Under the pieces are notes generated by a model, which saw nothing but the letters and a program-made list of their open reading frames with translations, ran no database searches and was not told the DNA's origin. Source: Janthinobacterium sp. TB1-E2 (GTDB taxonomy: Bacteria > Pseudomonadota > Gammaproteobacteria > Burkholderiales > Burkholderiaceae_D). Taken from it: DNA of 64,000 nucleotides. Where the stretch lies: assembly GCF_036885605.1 (NCBI RefSeq), contig NZ_CP142523.1:1550001-1614000 (forward strand), in the 5' to 3' direction. Positions 28,754 through 36,387 of the stretch are shown here, one piece after another (positions within the stretch are counted from its first letter, which is position 1; every line of letters begins with the position of its first letter). A program made the position numbers and the translations under genes.

Positions 28754-29938
28754 TTAAAGGTCACGCAATTTTGCCGTCTGCGAGACCAGTGCGTCCATCA
28801 TTCTTTTTTGACGTATATCGTAGCTTTCCCGTTGGGGGATCATGCCAATTTTGTCTAGTTTCAATTCTGCTTTTTGTTCCGGGTATTGTTGCGCAATCGA
28901 CCTACGCAAACTGTCGAACAAGGTCATATCGTAGTCTTCGTAGAACCGCTGTTCATTAATGAATGTAGAATCGTGAAGGAATACATCGCGTTTTTCGGTG
29001 GGCATCTCAACCAACACCGACGGAGTCATGTACCAGTCATTACTACATGACATGATTGACTCTACAAGGTTGAGGGCTGCAATATCGGAGGAGAAGCCCT
29101 GCATTAATCTATCCAGTAGCCACTGTTTGCTCTCTTTCGGAGCGATGCCCATAACCAATGTGGACTGCTCATATGGAATGACAGTGAAAAAGAAATCAAG
29201 GGCCATGTCACCACCTTCGACGATGGAGAGAACAGTGTTCAAGGCTGCCGGAATCCTGAAGCCCAAGCGTCGGAAGACAATATGGTGGCTAAGCTGTTCT
29301 GTGGAAACAACGCTGAAACCATCCAACGGTACTTCGTCGATGATTTCCAGCTTTGCTAGTAGTTGTTCTGGCAGCTGCATCACCTGATTCGCGCGTCGAC
29401 TCACGGATTCCACCACTTTCGCGTATTCGGTCATAAAAAAAGTCTTACCTTGCTCTTCTTGCAGCCAAGGATATTCTTCGACATGGGCTTCGATAATGCT
29501 TGTGATATCCATTTCGTTTAGACTTGCATGTTTCAGTTCCGCGATCCTGGATTCGGTGGAACAAACCGATATGACTGACCTGTATGCTTGCAGTAGTAGG
29601 CTTCTCGCGTTAGAAATTTCCTCGATATCTAGAATCGAGAACAATGAGTCGTGTGTTTCGCAAAAGCCATTGAAGGCCGTAGCGTCGTTGACACCAATAC
29701 TGCCGAACTGCAATGTCTTGATGTCATTTTCTCTACGTGAAACAATTGTCTGCAGGTGCCCTTTTTCGACAAGAGGTGCTAGCGAAATCGACTTGGAGAT
29801 CGCGTGCGAGAAAATGCTTTTATCAGCGCAACAGGGATAGAGGCAACGCCACTTCCGGTTTCGATTAAGAATTTTTTTCAATGCCACTTCATGGTGATTA
29901 TCGCTATTGAGAATTTTTTTTAGTGCATCGTTATCCAT
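28754..29938 (-). CDS. Unrecognised protein with N-terminal Cys/His motif
   Basis: A 394-residue protein of no family I can name. Residues about 31-107 contain CLYPCC, SHAISKS and FNGFCETHDSLFSILD, a Cys-Cys...His...Cys-His pattern that suggests a zinc-binding treble clef related to HNH folds. The remainder is soluble, with helical stretches and no membrane segment. The N-terminus repeats ALKKILN twice (residues 5-11 and 19-25). It lies in a module bounded by tRNA-Phe fragments beside an OLD nuclease, so a defence role is plausible but unproven. Confidence 0.65.
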   Translation of the reverse strand: MDNDALKKILNSDNHHEVALKKILNRNRKWRCLYPCCADKSIFSHAISKSISLAPLVEKGHLQTIVSRRENDIKTLQFGSIGVNDATAFNGFCETHDSLFSILDIEEISNARSLLLQAYRSVISVCSTESRIAELKHASLNEMDITSIIEAHVEEYPWLQEEQGKTFFMTEYAKVVESVSRRANQVMQLPEQLLAKLEIIDEVPLDGFSVVSTEQLSHHIVFRRLGFRIPAALNTVLSIVEGGDMALDFFFTVIPYEQSTLVMGIAPKESKQWLLDRLMQGFSSDIAALNLVESIMSCSNDWYMTPSVLVEMPTEKRDVFLHDSTFINEQRFYEDYDMTLFDSLRRSIAQQYPEQKAELKLDKIGMIPQRESYDIRQKRMMDALVSQTAKLRDL

Positions 29939-30215
29939 CTTGATAATCCTAATAATTTTTCATTGCAGATATGAAGGTTGTTGCTGTCGGCCTTTTCTAT
30001 CTAGAACTTCCAACATGGCGCTGCTCAGAAGTCATATATAACAATCTTGTAGAATTTTGCTTTACGTGTACCAGAAGAAGGGGGAATAATCAATCGTGAG
30101 TATCTTCCGGAGTAAGTGGGCACGAGACCATGACGACTGACCACGTTCTCCGGAATACGGAATATTCACTCATGAAAGAGGCAGCATTCTGGCTGGATCG
30201 TTCGACGTGGCCTAC

Positions 30216-32240
30216 TTATACCTCGAAAGGCTTATTTCCCCGCGATACCTGCTTGTCCAATCTGCTATTTATTAATTCAAATAACGTCTCGAATTGGATT
30301 AGACTTTGATCCGACAATATTTTCTCCGGCTCTGAGGCCATCTTCTTAAGAAATAAGCGCGTTGGTCTGGTTTTGTGAAATGCGATGCCTAGATCGCTTA
30401 ATCCTGTTTCAATTCGCCTCGCAATCCGTGGGATGTTCGCGTTGAGACTTAAAGTCCTGCCCTTCAACTCAGCGCTGTAGCTCTCTGTCACTAAGGATTC
30501 GTAGATTGCTGGGTCTAGAAGATCCTCAATATCGGCCTCATTTGGAGTTGGAGTAAATGCTTCTGACACGAAGACGACGTTTTGCTCGCGAATGAGCCTC
30601 GACTTCAGCAACTCAGCCTTGGTAGCTTTGGAGTCTCGCTCGGTGTCGAGTAGAACCAAAACATTTAGTGACTCGGATGTCAGCAGCGCGACCATGTATG
30701 AGACCTTCTGAGCTCCTCCAGCTGGCGTCATTGTAAGTGTTGGATTAAGCGATGTCCTATTCGTTTCAATCATGTAGGCGCTGACTGCGCTCATAATCCA
30801 GAAGTCTGTGACCCCCTCTACAATCAGATTGTTGGGGCCAATAAAAAGGCTCTGAGCAAGATCGTAACCAAGCGCAGCTTGAAGTGGGAAAAGTGTCTTG
30901 GCATCGCCCGTTGGGTCATTTGTGACGGTGGTGCCAGCGCCTTCTGCAATATTAACGGTACGCACCGAATCGAGCGCATGTGTTGGCACCATGAATGGCG
31001 AGTGCGTGGAATAGAGAATCTGATTGGAGAAGTCAACATCAAAGTGGCGTAGCAGGTCGGATTGGGACTTTGCATGTAAATATAGGCCTGGTTCATCGAG
31101 TAGGATCACCGCGTTCTCCGCGTGGCCTCCATCAGTATCTGCAGAAAATGCTATGTAGAACGCAAAAAACCATTGGAAGCCACGACTTCTTTCGTTGAGG
31201 TTAATTTCAACGTCATAAGTGCTCGTTGGATCAGAGATGATTGTATCCAGATGGTGGGCATCGAGGTTGAATCGAATCTTGAGGGCGCGATCCTTCCATA
31301 GGCGTTTAATTTCAGCCGTCACTACAGCACTGGCACGATTGACGAGTTGATTGCGAGTCTCGTGATCATTCTGCCCAAGTAGTGTCTGAAGCCCTTCTGG
31401 ATCAAGTCCTGCGACTTTACATAGCTTCTCAAAGTTTTTGTCCGAGTCATTTAATTGACTCTGCGACTTCCGTTGTATGTAGGCCGCAATGTCCTGGTGG
31501 CCCGCAAGATCCGGATACTCGTCGATATAGATAAATTTTGGAATAGTGGTAACCGCCCAGCTTCGAGCTTTCTGCTGAGCGTCTTTGTCTCCCGTAATGT
31601 TTTCGGCCAGTTCTTCGATTTCTGAGAGCAGCTCTTCCTGTTTATCGGTTAATTCAGCATCAGCGCCAGCCAGGGTCGTTCGTAGAGATTTGAACGCAGG
31701 TTCAGCTACGGTCGCCCAAGTCTCGCGCGTTTTTGTGATAGAGGTTGCAGTTTCAAAGACATCGGCTGCGGTATCCAGCGTGGTGGGATCCTCTTGTTTT
31801 TGGGCTACAGCTCGAACTGCTGCCGCCACTTTCTTGACCTTGTTCTTGATGTCGGCTTCATCGAAAGGTATGCTCTTTAATTCTGGGAATCCTACTGTTC
31901 TTATACCACCGTAGGTTCGTCCGATGGTTAGCTGTGCCACTGAGGTGGCACGTGGAAGCAACTCCAGTAAAGCGTATTTATCGTCATCGTTTAGTTCCCA
32001 AGTGGTAGACAACACTGGTGTGTTGTCTATGCATTCCTCTAGGCGCCTGTGCCGTGGAAAGTCTTTTATGGGATTCAGAGCCCGGAATCCTTCAATGGGG
32101 TTAAGGCTGTGCAATGCCCGTAGGAGGTTCGATTTTCCACTTTCGTTTCGGCCTAATAGGGCAGTTATGCGAGCAGCGGAAATTTCACCGCTATCATTGA
32201 TCGAGCGATAGTTCCGTACTCTGAATGAAAGTAATCTCAT
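30216..32240 (-). CDS. OLD-family ATPase/TOPRIM nuclease
   Basis: A 674-residue overcoming-lysogenization-defect type protein. Walker A GRNESGKS at about residue 31, a coiled insert at 130-230, Walker B AVILLDEPGLYLH and H-loop YSTHSPFMV form the split ABC-like ATPase; the C-terminal TOPRIM shows LIVEGVTDFWIM and LVLLDTERDS. GGAGG precedes the ATG at 32240. No UvrD helicase follows, so this is not a Gabija pair; class 1 OLD proteins act alone. A role against phage is likely by family. Confidence 0.88.
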   Translation of the reverse strand: MRLLSFRVRNYRSINDSGEISAARITALLGRNESGKSNLLRALHSLNPIEGFRALNPIKDFPRHRRLEECIDNTPVLSTTWELNDDDKYALLELLPRATSVAQLTIGRTYGGIRTVGFPELKSIPFDEADIKNKVKKVAAAVRAVAQKQEDPTTLDTAADVFETATSITKTRETWATVAEPAFKSLRTTLAGADAELTDKQEELLSEIEELAENITGDKDAQQKARSWAVTTIPKFIYIDEYPDLAGHQDIAAYIQRKSQSQLNDSDKNFEKLCKVAGLDPEGLQTLLGQNDHETRNQLVNRASAVVTAEIKRLWKDRALKIRFNLDAHHLDTIISDPTSTYDVEINLNERSRGFQWFFAFYIAFSADTDGGHAENAVILLDEPGLYLHAKSQSDLLRHFDVDFSNQILYSTHSPFMVPTHALDSVRTVNIAEGAGTTVTNDPTGDAKTLFPLQAALGYDLAQSLFIGPNNLIVEGVTDFWIMSAVSAYMIETNRTSLNPTLTMTPAGGAQKVSYMVALLTSESLNVLVLLDTERDSKATKAELLKSRLIREQNVVFVSEAFTPTPNEADIEDLLDPAIYESLVTESYSAELKGRTLSLNANIPRIARRIETGLSDLGIAFHKTRPTRLFLKKMASEPEKILSDQSLIQFETLFELINSRLDKQVSRGNKPFEV

Positions 32241-32781
32241 CGGTCCTCCATCGTTAATATTCAGCAATGGTACCCGATTGTCGGGCGTCGATATTACCAA
32301 ATGTTTGAAGGCGATAGTACCTTCATCAATTTTTCGGATCTTTGACGACTATAGGCCGGGACTGCGCCGTATTAGCAAAGATCCATTGCAAGAATACGTA
32401 CTACAACGTGTGTCCGGCTCTTGATGCCAGCGGCCAGTGCTATATGGCCGGAATGGGAGGAGACGTATGCAATTGTGCGGGATGGAAATGCACTTGCATA
32501 CGGCATGGTCCGCCATCATCCTATTGCAGCTAGTCTGTAGAAAGTGCGCATACTCTACGGCGCGTTCTTCGCGCCAAACTACGAACTTGTCAGGGGTAAG
32601 CCGGAGAACGGTTCGATTCCGGACCGTGTCTGAACAGATGCCCCGGCTTTTGGCCAAAAGCTCACTGTTTCGGCGATTTGTCCCTGAGGCCTAGGGCGGA
32701 ATCGAACCACCGACACAAGGATTTTCAAGCCGGGACTTGTTGTTGCACCAAAATCGTTGATCCCCCTGCGCCAAGACGCCG
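32241..32781. other. Junction region between OLD gene and the coiled-coil module
   Basis: 541 bases. The first 100 are AT-rich and should hold the OLD promoter. The rest has a perfect 16-bp palindrome GCTTTTGGCCAAAAGC (32646-32661), a T-arm-like GGTTCGATTCCGG at 32609-32621 and tRNA-Phe fragment copy B. No gene is convincing. Confidence 0.5.
32685..32731 (-). repeat. tRNA-Phe 3' fragment, copy B (att-like)
   Basis: Minus-strand fragment with T arm and part of the anticodon arm: GGCGGAATCGAACCACCGAC and ACAAGGATTTTCAA on the plus strand match copy C exactly apart from one base (GGGCGG for GAGCGG). The acceptor end is degraded (TGAGGCCTA for TGGTGGCCC). Confidence 0.75.
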
Positions 32782-33816
32782 CTAGCGCAGAAAGTAGATT
32801 GCGACAGGAATTGCCATCACCCATATGGCCAGTAGAGCGGTGCGCATATTGAGGCGTGAGCGCAGGCTGGCGATTGATTGCTCAGCCTGCGAACCAGCTT
32901 GAGTAGATGCGGTTCTAAGCTGTTCCAGCTCCTCTTGCTGTGCCGAGATGTGCTGCTGAAGGGCCTTGATTTCTTGCTGCCGCGATTGCGAAGACTGTTC
33001 CAAGTATTTCAGCAAGTTGGCAAAGGTGGTTTGTTGGGCATGCTGATCCTGGAGCCGTAGCTTCAATTCCTGGGTTTCTGCTAGAGTCCGAGAGTCCGCC
33101 TGAACCAGCCCTTTGCCGAGCGCTTCGAGTTCGAGCTGCTGTGCAAGGGACTGTTTCTGAAGGCTCGACAGATCTGCTTGCTGCCGCTCGGATTCTTGCT
33201 GTAATGTGCCGACCGTTTCGGCAAGAGTATGGTAAAGGTCTACCTGCTCTTTGACAGCCTGCCCTAGATCATCGGTCTGATCCAGCAAGAGGCTGATTTT
33301 GGTATCGTGCCCGCCGAGCGTTCTCCCCATCTGATCTTGCTTTCGGAGCAAATCCTCCTGCTCCTTCAATTGCTTGATGACGGATAGTACTTCAGTGCGT
33401 GCCAGCTCGGACAACTCCTCCTCAGAAGCGCTGCGCAGGCGCATTTCCAGTTCCCGCACCACGGTGCGGTTGGCGGCGATGTTGCTTACCCCCAAGGTAA
33501 AGAGATATTTGGTGACATCGGCAAGCCGTTTTTGCATTTCAAAAGACAGCTTCTGAGCCTTGGTGCCCGATGTGACTGCGTCAGCCAGTGCAATACCCGC
33601 CTGCTGAAGCCCCTCAATGGCGGCTTTTTTCTTGTCGGTAAAAAAACCTCGGTCTGCTGATTGCTCGCGTGCTTTTTTCGCACTGGTTTCGGCGAGTTCC
33701 GCATCGGCGAGCGCTTTTTTCACTCCCTCATCCAGTTCATTGAGTTTCCCGATCTGGGCCTGAATGAGTTCAGGCAGCCTGTTGTCGTCGCGCTGTATTT
33801 CCGGATAAGCAGTCAT
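32782..33816 (-). CDS. Coiled-coil protein with C-terminal membrane anchor
   Basis: A 344-residue protein of unknown function, second gene of a two-gene module. Almost the whole length is predicted helical and rich in Gln, Glu and Lys, with heptad-like stretches at about 105-320 (ELEMRLRSASEEELSELA, LQQESERQQADLSSLQKQ). The last 20 residues (ALLAIWVMAIPVAIYFLR) form one membrane helix, so it is tail-anchored with the coil in the cytoplasm. The ATG at 33816 lies six bases after the stop of the upstream gene; an ATG at 33831 overlapping that gene is less likely. Confidence 0.75.
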   Translation of the reverse strand: MTAYPEIQRDDNRLPELIQAQIGKLNELDEGVKKALADAELAETSAKKAREQSADRGFFTDKKKAAIEGLQQAGIALADAVTSGTKAQKLSFEMQKRLADVTKYLFTLGVSNIAANRTVVRELEMRLRSASEEELSELARTEVLSVIKQLKEQEDLLRKQDQMGRTLGGHDTKISLLLDQTDDLGQAVKEQVDLYHTLAETVGTLQQESERQQADLSSLQKQSLAQQLELEALGKGLVQADSRTLAETQELKLRLQDQHAQQTTFANLLKYLEQSSQSRQQEIKALQQHISAQQEELEQLRTASTQAGSQAEQSIASLRSRLNMRTALLAIWVMAIPVAIYFLR

Positions 33817-33821
33817 ATTAA

Positions 33822-35324
33822 TTAGCCCCATTTAAGGAGCTGGTGAATGTCGTCAATAAGTCCAGGGTTGTTGGCTTCAATGCCGGTTCGCATCGTCCCG
33901 ATCCGCTGCAGGGACGAGCGATTCTCTTTCCATGCACGTGCAAAGATGTCCATGGACTGGGACATGATTTGTTCGGCCTCCCGCAGGCAGGTTTCGGTGT
34001 GCGTAGCGGTTTGCCACATGTCGGCCTGCAGATAGGCGACCTTGGCATTGGCCCAGTGCAGTTGCTGGCTCAGCACCGCGATGCGCTCATCACGTGCCCG
34101 GCTCCTTTGTGCGCCCATCGATACGTCGGAGTACACCGCGACCGTAAAGCGGCCAATCCCCACGAAGTTCACGCGCAGTAGCAGCTGTGCGCCAAATTGT
34201 CCCCAGTTGCCGCCAGATTTCAGTGCGGCGCGAATGGCCGCATCAGCAAGGTCCACGGCCGTAAAGGTACCGGTGGCGATAGTGAGCATCCGCGCGATGG
34301 TGCGATTTTTCCAAGGCAGCGTCTTTTTCCATTCGATGTCCTGGAACGATTTTTTGGCTTTTACCTCCGTCACCAGGCGGCTAATGAAATAAAAGGCACG
34401 TACCAGCACTTCGTTGATCAACACAGGCACTGCCTGGCGTTTTACTTCGTGCAAGACAGCCAATTCAGCGCGCAGATCGAATCGCTCGTTTACAAAAATC
34501 TCCTTGAGTTTTTTTGGCAGGCCCGTCTTGTCCAAGCTTGGAATGGTTGAGAGCTCCTTGAGCAAAGACACGATAGGTCCGGGGATGCCCATGCCTGCGC
34601 CGGCCGTCTTGTTGCTGCCAGACATATCGCTGACAAGGTGAAAAAACCAGTTGACTGTGCCGCAAAAGATCTTCGAGGGAATGTCAGAGCCGATCAGTTT
34701 CAACCCATTTTCATCAATGTCGATGGGCAGGAAGGTGCCCTCACTATTTTGGAAATATCCTGTCTTGGTAAACTGTGTCAGGATAGAAAAGAACAGGCCG
34801 ATTGGCGTCGGATGGTGCGCCAAGTCATCAAGGTGATGGCTTCTGGCCGAGATTTTTGCGTTTTGGTTTTTCCAGATGTTGTCGGTTGGGAGCGGAAACT
34901 TCTTTTCCAAGAATTCGATGGCGCCATCCAGGCGTTCGCCTTTGTAGCCTTGCGCCTTGGCACTCTTCATGACGAAGTCGTTAACCGCATGATTACTCCA
35001 GGCTTTGCCACGCTCGAAGCTGAATTCGCCTACCCAAAACACATCTATCAGTCCCGCCAGCAAGCCGCTTCCAACGGCCACCCAGTTATCAATGTGGTCT
35101 GCATGGTTGGTCAGGCGGTCAATCTGCTGGTCCAGCTCATCGATCCGATCTTGTGTGGACTGCATCTCACGTTGAACGTGGTTCAAGCCAGCGAGAATGT
35201 CGTCGGATGCTGATCGCCCAGAAGACGGCGCGGTCGCGCAGAAATCGAATACGACCTCAATGCTGTCATCAACGACCTTGAAGGCGGGAAGACCCAGTCG
35301 GAGTTCGTTCGATTCGTGAAGCAT
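33822..35324 (-). CDS. Unassigned protein, first gene of a membrane/coiled-coil module
   Basis: A 500-residue protein without a recognised domain name. A coiled coil at about 48-75 is followed by hydrophobic or amphipathic segments: VAVGSGLLAGLIDVFWVGEF (about 81-100), PTPIGLFFSILTQF (about 172-185), IFCGTVNWFFHLV (about 219-231), VPVLINEVLVRAFYFISRLV and LLLRVNFVGIGRFTVAVYS. A Gly-rich loop SNKTAGAGMGIPGP sits between them. The motif set HHLDDLAHHPTPIGLFFSIL looks conserved in type. It is cotranscribed with the tail-anchored coiled-coil gene and bounded by tRNA-Phe fragments. Confidence 0.72.
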   Translation of the reverse strand: MLHESNELRLGLPAFKVVDDSIEVVFDFCATAPSSGRSASDDILAGLNHVQREMQSTQDRIDELDQQIDRLTNHADHIDNWVAVGSGLLAGLIDVFWVGEFSFERGKAWSNHAVNDFVMKSAKAQGYKGERLDGAIEFLEKKFPLPTDNIWKNQNAKISARSHHLDDLAHHPTPIGLFFSILTQFTKTGYFQNSEGTFLPIDIDENGLKLIGSDIPSKIFCGTVNWFFHLVSDMSGSNKTAGAGMGIPGPIVSLLKELSTIPSLDKTGLPKKLKEIFVNERFDLRAELAVLHEVKRQAVPVLINEVLVRAFYFISRLVTEVKAKKSFQDIEWKKTLPWKNRTIARMLTIATGTFTAVDLADAAIRAALKSGGNWGQFGAQLLLRVNFVGIGRFTVAVYSDVSMGAQRSRARDERIAVLSQQLHWANAKVAYLQADMWQTATHTETCLREAEQIMSQSMDIFARAWKENRSSLQRIGTMRTGIEANNPGLIDDIHQLLKWG

Positions 35325-35433
35325 GCGGCACCTGTGTTGTTGAGCGTAGGCTTTTCGTTTGCGCTACCGCCCGCGATGCCGTTCTACCTGGAAATACAAT
35401 TGTATTGCATCAACATCCGGAGCAGAGAATATA

Positions 35434-35467
35434 CTTTTGCAGCCACCAAACTTTTGCAGCCACCAAA
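35434..35467. repeat. Perfect 17-bp tandem repeat in a promoter region
   Basis: CTTTTGCAGCCACCAAA occurs twice head to tail, 110 bases upstream of the start of the 500-residue gene on the minus strand. It may be a regulator-binding pair or a slippage-prone repeat. Confidence 0.85.
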
Positions 35468-35767
35468 CGTTCGGATGGCCTGCGTCTGTGTGCGTATTCC
35501 GCTGAAACTGGACAGCTGCTAAAGGCCAAGCTGGACACTTGGGACGTGGCGGCGCGGGGGAATGGTGTGGTTTTACACCTGAGGGGATTGTCAAATTGGT
35601 CAACGCAGAACAAATGGATGCATGGGCATCTCGGTCATTTGTGGGCAGCACGATGACGAGGCGCTGGATACTCCGGACGATTGGATGATTCTGGCGGTTT
35701 CGCGGAGGGGAATGTGGTGGGACGCTGGTCGGAAATAGACCGGACGCAAGGACTTTCTACTCTACAA

Positions 35768-35799
35768 ACAAAAACGCCAACCGGTGATGGTTGGCGTTT
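35768..35799 (-). terminator. Terminator hairpin next to tRNA-Phe fragment C
   Basis: Arms AAACGCCAACC / GGTTGGCGTTT with a 6-base loop. Reading the minus strand it follows the CCA end of copy C by 15 bases and is followed by a T-rich run, as expected for the original terminator of a tRNA-Phe gene. Copy A keeps only the AAACGCCAAC half. Confidence 0.8.
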
Positions 35800-35814
35800 C
35801 GTGAGGCATATTCT

Positions 35815-35869
35815 TGGTGGCCCGGAGCGGAATCGAACCACCGACACAAGGATTTTCAATCCTTAGCTC
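35815..35869 (-). repeat. tRNA-Phe 3' fragment, copy C (att-like)
   Basis: The best preserved fragment. Minus strand: GCTC end of the D arm, anticodon stem-loop with TTGAAAA (anticodon GAA), variable loop GTGTC, T arm GGTTCGATTCC and CCGGGCCACCA. The 5' acceptor and most of the D arm are absent, so it is a displaced 3' end, not a gene. Confidence 0.85.
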
Positions 35870-36000
35870 GAATGGATATTTTTTGTTGCATTAATCCATG
35901 GTGCAGGTAGGCAACTTTTCGGTAAGGGCATCGTTGGGGGTATTCTTTAATCTAGCATCCGTCAAATTTAGCTATCCATGCGCGTTTTCAGGCATGATTG

Positions 36001-36013
36001 GAATCCCCCTCTC
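36001..36013 (+). repeat. Putative attR core of the tRNA-Ser island
   Basis: GAATCCCCCTCTC, identical to 22289-22301 in tRNA-Ser. The terminal TCCGCCA of the tRNA is not retained here, so the site is imperfect. An intrinsic terminator starts 10 bases later, as expected if this was once the tail of the tRNA-Ser gene. Confidence 0.5.
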
Positions 36014-36023
36014 GAAAAACATA

Positions 36024-36049
36024 AAGCTACCCTCGGGTAGCTTTTTTTT
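36024..36049 (+). terminator. Orphan intrinsic terminator at the island end
   Basis: Arms AAGCTACC / GGTAGCTT, loop CTCG, then eight T. No plus-strand gene precedes it, but it follows the tRNA-Ser att copy directly, so it is probably the original tRNA-Ser terminator displaced by the island. Confidence 0.8.
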
Positions 36050-36387
36050 CATCTGTACGTGGAGAGAAGCACTTCGTTCCGCTGGCGCAGGGCGATGCTC
36101 TGCGAATTCTCTGCTTCACCTTGCGCGCTCTACGCGGGAGATTCGAAGGATCAGGCCTACCGGCCCTTTCCGAATCGACCAACTGCTACCGCTGCGCGGC
36201 AGCCCCGCGCGCCTGTGGCGCGCGTTCGTGGTTCTAATCAGCTTTATGAATGAGCATGCTTTTACGGCGCCTAGCGCAACAGTTCGTGTCCAAATGGTGG
36301 ACCTTATCCCGCGTCTATGCCGGCACACAGCTTTATGATTTCATACTAAAGCGTCCAACTTCTGCCACTGTAATCCGCGAAGCTGCC

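Larger units (their letters stand above)
35325..36387. other. Right end of the island and junction with the backbone
   Basis: 1.06 kb without a convincing gene. In order: promoter zone of the 500-residue gene with a 17-bp tandem repeat (35434-35467), a terminator hairpin and tRNA-Phe fragment copy C (35768-35869), the 13-bp tRNA-Ser att copy (36001-36013), an orphan terminator (36024-36049) and about 340 bases of non-coding sequence before the DUF-type membrane gene. Confidence 0.55.

Noticed and set aside
30216..32240. Gabija GajA
   Set aside because: The ATPase-TOPRIM layout fits, but there is no GajB/UvrD-type helicase gene beside it.
32342..32533. 63-codon Cys-rich plus-strand frame
   Set aside because: Starts on TTG, has no Shine-Dalgarno and no recognisable spacing of Cys; chance frame in a junction region.
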